Shown: piece by piece, positions 8,788 to 19,003 of the stretch
Numbering within the stretch: the stretch's first letter is position 1
Layout of the letters: each line of letters begins with the position of its first letter
Source: Bordetella parapertussis
GTDB taxonomy: Bacteria; Pseudomonadota; Gammaproteobacteria; Burkholderiales; SG8-39
Length of the DNA: 60,732 nucleotides
Assembly: GCA_945862265.1 (NCBI GenBank)
Contig: CAMAXP010000026.1
Location: 1 to 60,732 of the forward strand
Direction of reading: 5' to 3'
Notes under the pieces: generated by a model
What the model was told of the DNA's origin: nothing
Databases searched by the model: none
What the model saw: the letters and a program-made list of their open reading frames with translations, nothing else
Position numbers and translations under genes: made by a program

Positions 8788-9541
8788 TCCACTGCCCCCC
8801 GTCGACATCAATGATTTCGCCGGTCAGGAACATGGCCTGCGCAGTGGCAAGGAAGACAATCACTTCCGCAACGTCTTCCGGCGTGCCAAAACGCCCCAGA
8901 GGGATGCCCTTCAGCGTTGTTTCCGCGCGATCGCGAAAGCGCTCCCGTGTGAGGTCTGTCTCGATCGCCCCGGGGCAGACTGCATTCACAATCACTTTGG
9001 GCGCGAGTTCGCGTGCGAGACCGCGGGTCAGCCCCAGGATTCCGGCCTTGGAAGCGCAGTAGGCGAACTTGCTCACGGCATTCGGCCCGCTGCCCGTGTT
9101 GGCGTTGACGGACGAAACATTGATGATGCGCCCGCCGCCCTGCGCGAGCATCGGTTCCGCAACAGCCTTGCACCAGTTGAAATAGCCCTTCAGGTTCACG
9201 GCGATGGTCTCGTCCCATTCAGCCTCGCTGATCTCCAACAATGTCTTCGGTTGGGAAATGCCGGCGTTGTTGACGAGGACGTCGATGCGCCCCCAATGTC
9301 CGAGCACGCTGCGCCCGGCCTCCTGTGTTGCGCGAAAATCGGAAACGTCGAGTGCGATCGGCAGGCAGGGCACGCCTAGGGCCTCGACTTCCCCCACGCA
9401 GGCGGACAGCGCGTCGGTGAGCCGATCGACCACGGCCACCGCGTAGCCCTTGCGCGCCAGCCCCAGCGCGGCGGCCTTGCCTATCCCGCGCGCACCGCCA
9501 GTAACGACGGCGACAGGGAATGCAGAACCGGTGGCAGGCAT
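8780..9541 (-). CDS. Short-chain dehydrogenase/reductase (SDR)
   Basis: 253-residue classical SDR: nucleotide-binding VVTGGARGIGKAAALG, structural NNAGIS, and catalytic serine region NVSSVN followed by YCASKAG (Tyr and Lys). The C-terminus ends DVDGGQWIN, usual for this family. The ATG at 9541 was chosen because it begins just before the Rossmann strand and sits 1 base from the stop of the TauD-type gene upstream. It is the last gene of the minus-strand run; the substrate (an alcohol or ketone intermediate) is unknown. Confidence 0.9.
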   Translation of the reverse strand: MPATGSAFPVAVVTGGARGIGKAAALGLARKGYAVAVVDRLTDALSACVGEVEALGVPCLPIALDVSDFRATQEAGRSVLGHWGRIDVLVNNAGISQPKTLLEISEAEWDETIAVNLKGYFNWCKAVAEPMLAQGGGRIINVSSVNANTGSGPNAVSKFAYCASKAGILGLTRGLARELAPKVIVNAVCPGAIETDLTRERFRDRAETTLKGIPLGRFGTPEDVAEVIVFLATAQAMFLTGEIIDVDGGQWIN

Positions 9542-9542
9542 A

Positions 9543-10352
9543 TCAGAGAATCGGGGTACGGCGCAGCGTACGTGGCTTCGATGGATCGAAGGGCGTGCGC
9601 GCGTGATGCAGCAGCCGGTTGTTCCAAAGCAGCAGGTCGTGAGGGCGCCACTGGTGCCGATAGACGAACTCCGGGTTTTCCAGGTAGGAGCGAACCTCGT
9701 CAATCAAGGCGAGTCCCTCGCCTTGTTCAAGGCCGAGCACGCAGATCGTCGCGGCCTTGTTCGCCCATACATTGCGCAGCCCACTGCGGGGATCGGCCCA
9801 AACCATCGGATGCACTGCAACCGGCGCATCCTTGTCGGCACGCTCCATGTTCCATTCATCGGCGAGCGTTCCCGCATAGGTATAGGCATGGCGGCACTGC
9901 AGCCCTTCGACTCGCGACTTGAGCTCGGCAGGCATCGATTCCCACGCGAGCGTCCCATTGGAGAAAAGCGTCTCTCCTCCCTTGTCCGGCACCTCGACCG
10001 CATAGAGTATCAATGCAGCAAGGGGCACATCCTCGAACAGCTGGTCGACGTGAAAATGAAGTTCACTCGAACCAAAGAGCCCATCAGGAAGCACATTCGA
10101 AACGTGCTGGGTATCTGCGCGCTCGCCTTTGACCGTTGTACGCTCTCGCAGCGCAATCTTCCCGAACACTTGCGCGAGTTCGGCCTGGCGTTCCGCCGTC
10201 ACGGGATGACCGCGAAGCAGCAGCAGGTGATGGCGTTCGTATTGCTCTCGCAGCCAACGCGCCTCGCCCTCTCCAATCGGGACGGAGAGGTCAATGCCCG
10301 AAATCTCGGCGCCGAGTGCCGTGCATAGGGGCTTCGCGGCCAGGACCATCAA
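9543..10352 (-). CDS. TauD/TfdA-family Fe(II)/2-oxoglutarate-dependent dioxygenase
   Basis: 269 residues. The facial-triad HxD is in HFHVDQLF and the distal His in RLLHHARTPF, with the 2-oxoglutarate-binding Arg near the end (KPRTLRR). These enzymes hydroxylate a C-H bond, often causing C-N, C-O or C-S cleavage of a small acid. The protein is a clear paralogue of the gene at 21635-22465; the last 20 or so residues are nearly the same. It overlaps the SDR upstream by four bases. Confidence 0.9.
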   Translation of the reverse strand: MMVLAAKPLCTALGAEISGIDLSVPIGEGEARWLREQYERHHLLLLRGHPVTAERQAELAQVFGKIALRERTTVKGERADTQHVSNVLPDGLFGSSELHFHVDQLFEDVPLAALILYAVEVPDKGGETLFSNGTLAWESMPAELKSRVEGLQCRHAYTYAGTLADEWNMERADKDAPVAVHPMVWADPRSGLRNVWANKAATICVLGLEQGEGLALIDEVRSYLENPEFVYRHQWRPHDLLLWNNRLLHHARTPFDPSKPRTLRRTPIL

Positions 10353-11101
10353 TGGAATGCCGCGCCGCCATCCATGGCGAACGCAGAGCCGGTCACAAAG
10401 GAGGACTCGGCGCAGCTGAGGAAGAGCACAGCATCGGCCACCTCCCCGGCCTTGCCGAACCTATGCATAAGGTTGCGGGAGACATACCCCTCGATCGCCG
10501 CCTCGCGGTCCGGCTGGCGACTGAGCGTACGCTCGACCATCGGCGTGAAGATGACACCGGGGCACACCGCATTCACGCGTATGTTGTCGGTCGCGAGTTC
10601 CATTGCGATGCACTTGGTGAACAGCACCAGCCCCCCCTTCGACGCGCTGTAGGCGCTGAAGTTCTGCCTGGGTCGCAATCCGGCGGCCGAAGCGATATTG
10701 ACAATGGTGCCACCCCCCGAGGCCTTCAATGCGGGGAGCGCGGCACTGCAGACGATGAACGGTCCGTCCAGGTTTATCGAAAGCACGCGGCGCCATTCCT
10801 GGAGCGTCATTTCGGAGAGACTGCGCCAAAGGCTTATACCGGCGGCGTTCACCAAACCGTCGAGGCCATTGAGCCCATCGACTGCTGCGCTTACAGCCGC
10901 ACGTGCCGCATTCTCCTCAGTAACGTCTGCGTTCACGGCAATCGCGGCATCGCCCAATTCGCGCACGGCTGCGGCCAACGCTCCGGCCTCCCGGTCGAGC
11001 AACGCCACCCGAGCCCCCTCGGCGACGAACCGGCGGGCGCAGGCCAGCCCGATGCCCGATGCTCCGCCCGTGACCAGAACGCGGCGGCCTTGCATGCGCA
11101 T
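10349..11101 (-). CDS. Short-chain dehydrogenase/reductase (SDR)
   Basis: 250 residues with VLVTGGASGIGLACARR at the N-terminus, VNAAGIS, and the YSASKGG catalytic pair; it ends SAFAMDGGAAFH. Start and stop each overlap neighbouring genes (by 1 and 4 bases), so it is translated as part of a coupled string of three dehydrogenase/oxygenase genes. Likely oxidises or reduces an intermediate of the pathway encoded by the run. Confidence 0.9.
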   Translation of the reverse strand: MRMQGRRVLVTGGASGIGLACARRFVAEGARVALLDREAGALAAAVRELGDAAIAVNADVTEENAARAAVSAAVDGLNGLDGLVNAAGISLWRSLSEMTLQEWRRVLSINLDGPFIVCSAALPALKASGGGTIVNIASAAGLRPRQNFSAYSASKGGLVLFTKCIAMELATDNIRVNAVCPGVIFTPMVERTLSRQPDREAAIEGYVSRNLMHRFGKAGEVADAVLFLSCAESSFVTGSAFAMDGGAAFH

Positions 11102-11886
11102 CAGAGAAACGCCCCGTCCACCGGGAGCCCCGTGCCGGACACGTAGCCTGCGTCCTCCGACGCAAGAAACGCAATCACTGCAGCAACCTCATCGGATGCG
11201 GCGGGACGGCGCAGCGGAGACTGCGCCACAAGCCGATCGCGTGCCTCCGGCGTCAGGGCCTCATACCGGTTACGGATGCGCGAGTTCTTTTCGCCCAACG
11301 TCAACCACGGCATCACCGCATTTACCGTGATTCCAAACTCGCCGACATCCTTGGCAAGTTGGGCGGTCAATCCGAGGATTCCCGCCTTGGCCGCAGCGTA
11401 GGGAAGGCGCGCACCGGCAGTCCCGACCGGCCCTGTCTTGCCGCGTGCAATAGTCGAGGAGGTATTCACGATCCGGCCATAGGCCTGGCGGCGCATATGC
11501 GGGACCACGGCGCGGCAGCACAGGAACGTGCTGCGCAAATTTAGTACGACCACGCTGTCCCAGTCGTCAATCCCGATTTCATCGATCTGGTGCAGGTTCC
11601 GGGGTCCGGCACCGCCTGCGACATTGACCAGGATGTCAACGCGCCCGAATGCTTCGAGTGCCTTGGCTGCAAACGACTCGACCGCGACCGGATCCGTGAC
11701 ATCCGCCGTCGCATGGATCACCTTTGCGCCAAGTCCGAGCAGCGACTCGGCTGCGGCGACAAGCTTGGATTCATCCAGGTCGACCAGGCAGATCCCGACA
11801 CCCGCAGCCGCAAGGCGCCGGGCTGTAGCGAACCCGATGTCACCCGCTCCGCCCGTGATGATTGCCGTGCGCATGAGTTCGCTCAC
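11101..11886 (-). CDS. Short-chain dehydrogenase/reductase (SDR)
   Basis: 261 residues. TAIITGGAGDIGFATARRL is the cofactor motif, VNVAGGAG replaces the usual NNAG, and YAAAKAGILGLT carries Tyr and Lys. Ends YVSGTGLPVDGAFL. The start overlaps the amidase stop by four bases. Third SDR of the run; the three differ enough to act on different steps. Confidence 0.9.
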   Translation of the reverse strand: MSELMRTAIITGGAGDIGFATARRLAAAGVGICLVDLDESKLVAAAESLLGLGAKVIHATADVTDPVAVESFAAKALEAFGRVDILVNVAGGAGPRNLHQIDEIGIDDWDSVVVLNLRSTFLCCRAVVPHMRRQAYGRIVNTSSTIARGKTGPVGTAGARLPYAAAKAGILGLTAQLAKDVGEFGITVNAVMPWLTLGEKNSRIRNRYEALTPEARDRLVAQSPLRRPAASDEVAAVIAFLASEDAGYVSGTGLPVDGAFL

Positions 11887-13274
11887 GCGACAACCACCGG
11901 ATCGACCGTCTGGTCCAGCCAGCGCGCGATTCCGGTGATGCGCGCATCGCTATGCCACTGGCCAACGATCTGCACACCGACCGGCAGCCCGTCCACAGCG
12001 AGCTTCGGCACGCACACACAGGGCGAACCGAGAGCTGAAGTAGCCGCATTGAAAGCGTAGTCGCCTGTCGGAGATGCAATCGGCGGGCCGTCCTTCGGAT
12101 CGCCCTGCCAGACAGGCGCCGGTCCTGGCGAGCCCAGCGTGATGAACGCGTCCGCCAGTGGCGCAAGCGCCTCCATGCGGCGCCGCATCTCGTCGCGCTG
12201 CTGCAGGCGCAGCCGATAGTCCTCCAGGCTCATGGCCTGCGCGGTATCCAGCCGTGCGGTCATACGCCGACTGAGCTTGCCGGGGAACTGCTCAACGATG
12301 TTGAGCGTGGTCCAGCGCTGTTCGAAAGAGTTGATCGCATAGGAAACGGCCTTGCCCATCGCGACCAGCTGTTCCAGGGCTTCGACCTGCGGGTGGTCGT
12401 CCCGCCGCCAGACTTCGACTCCCTTGTCACGTATCGCTGCCAGCAACTCCTCAAACGCCTTGAGTGACTTTACGTCGAGTTTCGGCCAGCCTTCGGTCTC
12501 CATGACAATCAGGCGGCGAGGCCGTGTCGATTCGGGCGGGTCGGCGGGGCCGTACAGCCCGGGCTGCCCCGGGTCGCCGCCGCAGCGCTTCGCCATCTCA
12601 ATGGCAGTTCTCCACATGTCCTCTATACATCCAGCATGCACGCCTGCAGCCGCCTGTGAAAGGCTCTGGCGCTCGCCGCGGTGAATCGCACCGAGCGTGG
12701 GTTTCAGCGCATAGTTACCGCAAAAACTTGCCGGCCGGATCAGCGATCCTCCGACCTGCGTGCCGATGCTCGCCGGAACCATCCCTGCGGCGACCGCCGC
12801 CGCCGACCCGCTGGATGACCCACCTGGCGTACGCATCGGGTCGAACGGGTTCGTGGTCGGCCCGGGCTGGGACATCCCGAGCTCGGTCGTCACCGTCTTG
12901 CCGATGATGATTGCGCCGGCTTCGCGCAAGGCGCGCACCAGAGCGCTGTCGCGCTTCGGGAAATTCCCTGCGAAAGCCTCCGATCCAAGTTGCGTCGGCA
13001 GGTCCTTGGTTTCAATCAAATCCTTGATACCGATCGGCAGCCCATCAATGGGTGAAAGCACTCTGCCTTCGCGGTAGCGGCGCGTAGATTCGTCCGCCGC
13101 GTCGCGTGCCCCGGTGTCGTTAAGGCAGACCCAGGCGCGCACCACGGGCTCGTGTGCAGCGATCGCGGAAAGGCAGCGCTCGAGGTAGTCGCGCGGTGAA
13201 TCACCGCCGGCAAGAAAACGCGGCACGGCATCGTGGAAAGTCAGTGCGCGAAAACTCCGCGGGTCGTAGGCCAT
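11883..13274 (-). CDS. Amidase (amidase-signature family)
   Basis: 463 residues of the Ser-cisSer-Lys amidase family. K84 is in GLPIGIKDL, the glycine/serine-rich signature GGSSSGSAAAVAAG starts at about residue 151, and the nucleophile Ser177 lies in GTQVGGSLIRPA. Hydrolyses amides or related C-N bonds to a carboxylate and ammonia or amine. The long upstream extension of the frame is ignored because ATG 13274 overlaps the preceding stop and gives a normal N-terminus. In this operon it could open or deamidate the imported compound. Confidence 0.92.
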   Translation of the reverse strand: MAYDPRSFRALTFHDAVPRFLAGGDSPRDYLERCLSAIAAHEPVVRAWVCLNDTGARDAADESTRRYREGRVLSPIDGLPIGIKDLIETKDLPTQLGSEAFAGNFPKRDSALVRALREAGAIIIGKTVTTELGMSQPGPTTNPFDPMRTPGGSSSGSAAAVAAGMVPASIGTQVGGSLIRPASFCGNYALKPTLGAIHRGERQSLSQAAAGVHAGCIEDMWRTAIEMAKRCGGDPGQPGLYGPADPPESTRPRRLIVMETEGWPKLDVKSLKAFEELLAAIRDKGVEVWRRDDHPQVEALEQLVAMGKAVSYAINSFEQRWTTLNIVEQFPGKLSRRMTARLDTAQAMSLEDYRLRLQQRDEMRRRMEALAPLADAFITLGSPGPAPVWQGDPKDGPPIASPTGDYAFNAATSALGSPCVCVPKLAVDGLPVGVQIVGQWHSDARITGIARWLDQTVDPVVVA

Positions 13275-14389
13275 CAAATCACCGGCACAGCGTCGCGCAG
13301 CTTGGCCCCCGCCCAGGCCGCGGGATTCGCGAGCTGGTACTGCATCGGATAGTCGAACTTCACCCCGAGCGCTTCGGCCGCATGCCAGACCCAGCGCGGG
13401 TCGTCGAGGAAAGCCCGCGCGATCACAACCATGTCGGCGTGTTGCCCGGCAATGATTTCGTCCGCCTGCTCCGGCCTCACAATGAGCCCAGTCACGAACG
13501 TGGCAATGCCGGTTTCCCGGCGAATTCGCGAAGCGTAGGGCACGAGGTACCCCGGCGAAGACGCGATGCGCGCGCTGCTGTCGATGGCTCCCGCCGAAAC
13601 ACATACATAGTCGCAGCCGGCAGCTTTGAGGACCCCAACGATCTTCACGGTGTCCTCTATTGAGAGCCCTCCCGGTACATAGTCCTGCGCGTTCAGGCGG
13701 ATACCGAGCACACGGTCGGCCGGCCATTCCCGGCGCACCGATTCGACGACTTCGGCGACGAACCGCGTCCTCGCCTCAAGGCCTCCCCCATACGCGTCGC
13801 TTCGCCGGTTCGTCACTGGGGAAAGAAAGGAATGCAGCAGATATCCGTGCGCCCCGTGCAGTTCGATAGATTGCAACGGGAGGCGTGCCGCGCGTCGTGC
13901 CGCGCCGGAATAGACATCAACGATACGCTTCAACCCTCCCGTATCGATTTCCACAGGTACCGGCCAGCCTTCGCCGAAAGGCAGAGCTGAGGGCGAGTAA
14001 ACCGCCCACCCCCCTTCGTCAGGGCCCAGCGGTCGCCGCCCCTGAGACGGATCCATGCAGGAACCTTTGCGGCCGGAGTGGCCGAACTGGATACCGATCG
14101 GAGTCTGCGAGTAGGTCCGGACGTTCTCAAGCACACGGCGCAAACCTTCTTCCTGCTCGTCGGTATGCAGCGCAAGCGCGCTGCGCGAACCGTAACCTGA
14201 CCGTTCGACCGAGGTCGACTCGATAGAAACGAGCCCCGGACCCGAAACAGCCAGACTACCGAGATGCTGCTCATGCCACGGTTGCGCCACCCCGTCGACG
14301 GCGGAGTATTGCGCCATCGGCGATACCATGACCCGGTTGGCAAACCGGACCTGGCGCAGCAAGAGCGGCGTGAAAAGCGGAGCATTCAT
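13274..14389 (-). CDS. NADH:flavin oxidoreductase, Old Yellow Enzyme family (YqjM-like)
   Basis: 371 residues. N-terminal FTPLLLRQVRFANRVMVSPM and MAQYSA are typical of the YqjM/xenobiotic-reductase class; IELHGAHGYLLHSFLSP carries the His pair that binds the substrate carbonyl; the C-terminal DMVVIARAFLDDP block binds FMN phosphate. Usually reduces activated C=C bonds. The stop overlaps the amidase start by four bases. The enzyme fits a route in which an unsaturated ring or enone is reduced before hydrolysis. Confidence 0.9.
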   Translation of the reverse strand: MNAPLFTPLLLRQVRFANRVMVSPMAQYSAVDGVAQPWHEQHLGSLAVSGPGLVSIESTSVERSGYGSRSALALHTDEQEEGLRRVLENVRTYSQTPIGIQFGHSGRKGSCMDPSQGRRPLGPDEGGWAVYSPSALPFGEGWPVPVEIDTGGLKRIVDVYSGAARRAARLPLQSIELHGAHGYLLHSFLSPVTNRRSDAYGGGLEARTRFVAEVVESVRREWPADRVLGIRLNAQDYVPGGLSIEDTVKIVGVLKAAGCDYVCVSAGAIDSSARIASSPGYLVPYASRIRRETGIATFVTGLIVRPEQADEIIAGQHADMVVIARAFLDDPRWVWHAAEALGVKFDYPMQYQLANPAAWAGAKLRDAVPVI

Positions 14390-14406
14390 CGAGTGGACCT
14401 GCCCGC

Positions 14407-15990
14407 CTACTGCTTTTGAATGTTCCAGAACAGCGGAATGCCGACCGAGATCACGCCTTTAAGGTTCGACCGGAACGCGTAGACCTGAGTGAATTGGCCG
14501 CCAAGAACGATGGATACGTTCTCGTGCGCACGACGCTGGATCTGCTCGACGTAAGCCCTTCTCTTTGAGGGATCACCAATCTCGGCGAACGACGTCAGCA
14601 GCCGCCCCATGTCCTCGTCGCACGACCAGCCCGCGTAACCGTTCGTGCAGTTGTATGCGATACCGTAGTGAGTAAGCGGCGTCTCCAAGTCGTAGCCTGC
14701 CCACTGCAACGGCATCAGGCTCCACCCGCCCTTCTCGACCGGCTCACGGTTCCAGCGCTTCTTGGCCACAGTGGCCCAGTCGGAAGCCTGCACCTCGACA
14801 TTGAAGCCCGCCTTCTTCATCAACTCTTCGAGGACCGTCGAAAACAAGTGGATGGTCTGAATGTCGGACGAGTGTATGACCACGACCTTTTCGCCCTTGT
14901 AGCCCGCCTCCTTGAGCAGGGCACGCGCCTTCTCGACGCTTGCGTTCTTCAGGTTCTCGGTGCCCGAGTCGTTCGAGAACGGGCCACCGCACATGAAGAC
15001 CGAATAGCACTCCTCCGAGTACTTCGGCGGAGCCCCGAGGGCCGCGAGCATGTCTTTCTGAGTCATCAGCGCCTGCAGGGCTTGGCGGATCTTCGGGTTG
15101 TTAAACGGAGGCTGTGCGTGATTGGGCCTCGCTGCGAGGACGTAATTGGCCAGGCCGGCACCCTGGTCGAGCGTGATGTTCTTGTCCTTGGCCAAGGTCG
15201 GCACGAAGTCGAACGGCAGGTTCTGCACGTAATCGACCTCACCGGTGCGAAGCGCCGAGGCTTTCGTGGCGGCATCGGGAATGCTGACCAATTCAACACG
15301 GTCGACGAACACCCGTTTGCCTCCGCTAAAACCGTCTGCCGGCTCGTTGCGCGGGACGTACTTGGGGTTCCGATCCAGGACCATGCGGCTGCCCGGGACC
15401 CAGGATTCCTTGCGGAAGATAAACGGCCCGGATCCCATCACCTCTGGCACGGGCTTGGACGGATCGAGCGATGCCAGTCGGACCGGCATGATCACCGGGA
15501 CATTGCTCGATGGTTTGCCCAACGCTTCGATGACGAAGCCGAACGGGCGCGCAAGCTCCAGCCGGAACGTCGACTTGTCCACCTCGATGATGGTCTTGGT
15601 CGCGTTCATCATCAGCTTGCCCAGGCCATCGCGTGCTGCCCATCGCCGGATGGAAGCTACGCAGTCAGCCGCTGTGACCGGCGCCCCGTCATGGAACTCG
15701 AGGCCCTTACGCAGCTTGAATGTGTAGGACATGCGGTCCTTGCTCACCTCGAAGGACTCGAGCATCTGGGGCTTGTACTCCCCCTTGGAGTTCATCGCGA
15801 TCAGCGTGTCGAATACGAGGTACGCGAACGTACGAGTGACGTAGGATGTGGTTGCGATCGGATCCGTGACCTGGATCTCGCCGTCGATCACCGCCTTGAG
15901 GACCTTCTGCTTCTGCGAGAAGGCGTTGCCTGCGCTAGCCGCGAGCGCGGCAGCAATCAGCACAATCCGGGTGGCATTCAAGATTCGCAT
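14407..15990 (-). CDS. ABC transporter solute-binding protein, dipeptide/nickel (SBP_bac_5) family
   Basis: 527 residues starting with a signal peptide (MRILNATRIVLIAAALAASA) cleaved near NAFSQ. Conserved blocks include MLESFEVSKDRMSYTFKLRK, GLEFHDGAPVTAADCV and PFNNPKIRQALQALM. This is the periplasmic receptor for the Dpp-like permease and ATPases just upstream in the same run (16129-19945). It follows the second ATPase by a 138-base gap that could hold a secondary promoter or processing site; only a short GTCAT/ATGAC inverted repeat at 16021-16035 was seen there. Confidence 0.92.
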   Translation of the reverse strand: MRILNATRIVLIAAALAASAGNAFSQKQKVLKAVIDGEIQVTDPIATTSYVTRTFAYLVFDTLIAMNSKGEYKPQMLESFEVSKDRMSYTFKLRKGLEFHDGAPVTAADCVASIRRWAARDGLGKLMMNATKTIIEVDKSTFRLELARPFGFVIEALGKPSSNVPVIMPVRLASLDPSKPVPEVMGSGPFIFRKESWVPGSRMVLDRNPKYVPRNEPADGFSGGKRVFVDRVELVSIPDAATKASALRTGEVDYVQNLPFDFVPTLAKDKNITLDQGAGLANYVLAARPNHAQPPFNNPKIRQALQALMTQKDMLAALGAPPKYSEECYSVFMCGGPFSNDSGTENLKNASVEKARALLKEAGYKGEKVVVIHSSDIQTIHLFSTVLEELMKKAGFNVEVQASDWATVAKKRWNREPVEKGGWSLMPLQWAGYDLETPLTHYGIAYNCTNGYAGWSCDEDMGRLLTSFAEIGDPSKRRAYVEQIQRRAHENVSIVLGGQFTQVYAFRSNLKGVISVGIPLFWNIQKQ

Positions 15991-16128
15991 CGGGGCTTCC
16001 TGCTGGGGTGGATTCGATGGGTCATTATTGATGACACGGACGCCGGATGCCAAGTGATTCCTCGTCACGCGACGAATGACGTTTGGTAATCGAACGGATC
16101 CCGCAAGGCAATCAGCCAAGTGCCCCCC

Positions 16129-17115
16129 CTAGCCACGAAAGTGGCAGGCCACCCAATGGCCCGGTGCGGACTCGCGCAGCGGCGGCTCCTCCGCGGCGCA
16201 GCGCGCCTGGGCGAGCGGACAACGGGTATGAAAGCGGCAACCCGGGGGCGGATCGATCGGGCTCGGTACGTCACCTTTCAGCACAACGCGTTTTCGGCGG
16301 AGCGTCGGGTCGGGGCGCGGAGCCGCGGACAGCAATGCCTCGGTATAGGGGTGCAGCGGCTGACCGAACAGTTCCCGCTTGGACGCAAGTTCGACAAGCT
16401 TGCCCAGATACATGACCGCCACGCGGTCGCTGATGTGTTCTACCACTGCAAGGTCGTGTGCGATGAACAGGTACGACATCCCGAATTCGGCCTTCAGGTC
16501 CTCGAGCAGGTTGATGACCTGGGCCTGCACTGAGACGTCCAGCGCCGAGACCGGTTCGTCGCATACGATGACTTTGGGCCGCAAGGCGATGGCGCGCGCA
16601 ATGCCGATTCTCTGGCGCTGCCCTCCGGAGAATTCGTGCGGTTTTCTCGCCATCTGTTCGGGACGCAGACCCACGCGGCGAAAAAGCTCTGCAACACGCG
16701 CCTCGAGCTCCGGGCCCGAGGCCAGTCCGAAATTGCGCATCGGTTCACCCACGATGTCGCCCGCATTCATCCGCGGGTTGAGCGAAGAATAAGGATCCTG
16801 GAAAACAATCTGCAACTCGCGGCGCACCTCGCGCAATGCCTCCCCCGGCAGGTTGTCGATGCGTCGGCCTTCGAGCAAGACCTGCCCTTCGGTGGGCTCG
16901 ACCAGCCTGGTGATGCACCGCCCCACAGTGGATTTGCCGCAGCCTGTCTCCCCCACGAGGCCGAGCGTCTCGCCGCGGGCCAAGGTGAAGGACACCCGGT
17001 CGACGGCTTGTACCTTGCCGCCGGCCGCGCCGATCAGCCGCCGCCGCCCGGGATAGTGCTTGACCAGCCCGTCCACTTCCAGGAGCGGGGCCGTCACGGG
17101 ATCGGGCGCCGTCAT
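16129..17115 (-). CDS. ABC transporter ATP-binding protein, DppF/OppF-like
   Basis: 328 residues with Walker [10 protein letters not shown], signature [14 protein letters not shown], Walker [13 protein letters not shown] and switch His in FIAHDL. The C-terminal oligopeptide-transporter extension ends in a cysteine-containing segment ([14 protein letters not shown]). The start at 17115 overlaps the other ATPase gene by four bases. It powers the importer with the subunits encoded from 17112 to 19945. Confidence 0.93.
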   Translation of the reverse strand: MTAPDPVTAPLLEVDGLVKHYPGRRRLIGAAGGKVQAVDRVSFTLARGETLGLVGETGCGKSTVGRCITRLVEPTEGQVLLEGRRIDNLPGEALREVRRELQIVFQDPYSSLNPRMNAGDIVGEPMRNFGLASGPELEARVAELFRRVGLRPEQMARKPHEFSGGQRQRIGIARAIALRPKVIVCDEPVSALDVSVQAQVINLLEDLKAEFGMSYLFIAHDLAVVEHISDRVAVMYLGKLVELASKRELFGQPLHPYTEALLSAAPRPDPTLRRKRVVLKGDVPSPIDPPPGCRFHTRCPLAQARCAAEEPPLRESAPGHWVACHFRG

Positions 17116-18125
17116 GCCTGCCCCCTGGGGCTGTCTTCGGCACGATGACAGGCAACGGCATGCCCGGGAACGAGGTCGCGGACCTGCGGTGACTCGGTCC
17201 GGCAACGGTCCGTTGCAAGAGCACAGCGCGGGGCGAAGGCGCACCCGGCAATAGGTTCGCGCAGGGACGGCACCATACCGGGAATCTCGGCCAGGCGCGT
17301 GCGCTTGTCCTCTTCGGGTCGGCCACCGAACCATGGAATCGCGCCCATAAGCCCGCGCGTGTACGGATGCAACGGCCGTGCGAAAAGTTCGCGCACTGCG
17401 GCCTCCTCCACTTTGCGGCCTGCATACATCACCACAACGCGGTCGGCGGTTTCGGCAACCACGCCAAGATCATGCGTAATCAGGACGATCGCTGTGCCGA
17501 AATCACGCTTGAGTTCATCCAGAAGCTCCAGGATCTGCGCCTGGATCGTCACGTCCAGCGCCGTCGTCGGTTCGTCCGCCAGAAGCAGACGCGGACGGCA
17601 GGCAAGCGCCATCGCAATCATGACGCGCTGGCGCATTCCGCCCGAAAGTTCGTGCGGATAGTGATCCACGCGTTGCTGCGGCGCCGGGATATGGACCCTC
17701 TCGAGCATCTCGATCGCCCGCTTGCGGGCATCCTGCGCGCCCAGACCATGATGGATGACGAACGGCTCCGCGAGCTGCGTGCCGACCGTCAGCACGGGAT
17801 TGAGCGAAGTCATGGGATCCTGGAAAATCATCGAGATAGCATTGCCCCGAATGTGGCGCATCTCGGCTTCGGTTTTGCCTAGCAGATCCTGCCCCTCGAA
17901 TCGGACTGCGCCCCGGACGATGCGGCCGGGCGGGGAGGCAATCAGGCGCAGCACCGAAAGCGCGGTCACGCTCTTGCCACAGCCAGACTCGCCGACTACC
18001 GCAAGAGTCTCCCCCGCGTGCACACGGTAGGACACGCCGTCGACGGCACGCACTACGCCATCACGGGTGAAGAAATGCGTGGCGAGGTCATCTATCTCCA
18101 GAATGCAATCGATGGCAGCGCCCAT
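17112..18125 (-). CDS. ABC transporter ATP-binding protein, DppD/OppD-like
   Basis: 337 residues with Walker [10 protein letters not shown], signature [14 protein letters not shown], Walker [13 protein letters not shown] and [11 protein letters not shown]. The C-terminal extension carries the cysteine cluster [14 protein letters not shown], which in this family can bind an Fe-S cluster. Partner of the DppF-like ATPase. Three bases separate it from the permease gene upstream. Confidence 0.93.
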   Translation of the reverse strand: MGAAIDCILEIDDLATHFFTRDGVVRAVDGVSYRVHAGETLAVVGESGCGKSVTALSVLRLIASPPGRIVRGAVRFEGQDLLGKTEAEMRHIRGNAISMIFQDPMTSLNPVLTVGTQLAEPFVIHHGLGAQDARKRAIEMLERVHIPAPQQRVDHYPHELSGGMRQRVMIAMALACRPRLLLADEPTTALDVTIQAQILELLDELKRDFGTAIVLITHDLGVVAETADRVVVMYAGRKVEEAAVRELFARPLHPYTRGLMGAIPWFGGRPEEDKRTRLAEIPGMVPSLREPIAGCAFAPRCALATDRCRTESPQVRDLVPGHAVACHRAEDSPRGQA

Positions 18126-18128
18126 GAA

Positions 18129-19001
18129 CTACATGTGCCTCGAGAGGCGCGGGTCGATGGCATCTCGCAGGCCGTCGCCCAGCAGATTTACCGCCAGCAC
18201 CGTAATCGACAACAGCACACCCGGGAAGAGGATCGCCGATTGCGCGATCTGGAACACGGACCTCCCCTCCGCCATGATGTTGCCCCAACTAGGAATTGAA
18301 GGCGGCGTCCCCGCCCCTATGAAGGAGAGCGTGGCCTCGATGAGGATCGCGGAAGCGCAGATGTAGGACGCCTGCACCAGGACCGGCGCGAGCGTGTTCG
18401 GCAGTATGTGCCTCCATATGATCGCCGGCACCCGCGTTCCGGAGGCGATCGCAGCCTCCACAAAGGCCTGCTCGCGCAGGGTCAGCACCACCCCGCGCAC
18501 GAGCCGAACCACGCGCGGGATCTCGGCAATCGTGATCGCGAATATGACGTTCTGGATGCTGGCCTGCGTAAGCGCCATCAATGCAATGGCCAACAGCACT
18601 GAAGGGATCGCCATGAGGCCGTCCATGATCCGCATCACGATATTGTCCACGCGGCGCAGGAACCCGGTGACCAAGCCGATCGCCAGGCCAACGACCGCCG
18701 ACAGCAAGGCGACACCTATGCCGATGACAAGCGAAACGCGCGCGCCGTAGATCACGCGGCTGTAGAGGTCGCGTCCGAGCATGTCTGTGCCGAACCAGTG
18801 CGATTCCGAGGGACCCTGCAGGCGCCTCGCGGGTGCGATGGCCATCGGATCCACCGTGCCCACCAGCGGCGCGAAAATCGCAAGCAACGCGATGACGGCC
18901 AGCAGCGTACCCCCGATCGCGATTGAAGAATTGCGCCGCAGCCAAGTTCGGGCCACTGCCACGATACCGGGAACGTGCGACATAGTTGCGGCGGCGGCCA
19001 T
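18129..19001 (-). CDS. ABC transporter permease, DppC-like
   Basis: 290 residues with about six membrane segments, an N-terminal DppC-type extension, and the cytoplasmic EAA loop region around EAAIASGTRVPAIIWRHILPN. Starts at 19001 or 18983 are both possible; 19001 is two bases from the upstream stop. Forms the membrane channel with the DppB-like protein. Confidence 0.92.
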   Translation of the reverse strand: MAAAATMSHVPGIVAVARTWLRRNSSIAIGGTLLAVIALLAIFAPLVGTVDPMAIAPARRLQGPSESHWFGTDMLGRDLYSRVIYGARVSLVIGIGVALLSAVVGLAIGLVTGFLRRVDNIVMRIMDGLMAIPSVLLAIALMALTQASIQNVIFAITIAEIPRVVRLVRGVVLTLREQAFVEAAIASGTRVPAIIWRHILPNTLAPVLVQASYICASAILIEATLSFIGAGTPPSIPSWGNIMAEGRSVFQIAQSAILFPGVLLSITVLAVNLLGDGLRDAIDPRLSRHM

Positions 19002-19003
19002 GC

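Noticed and set aside
16021..16035. Small inverted repeat GTCAT/ATGAC between the ATPase and binding-protein genes
   Set aside because: Only five base pairs and no T run; too weak to call a terminator or operator.
14668..16089. Long plus-strand open frame opposite the ABC binding-protein gene
   Set aside because: Mirror frame of 14407-15990, which has a signal peptide and family motifs; the opposite frame has none.
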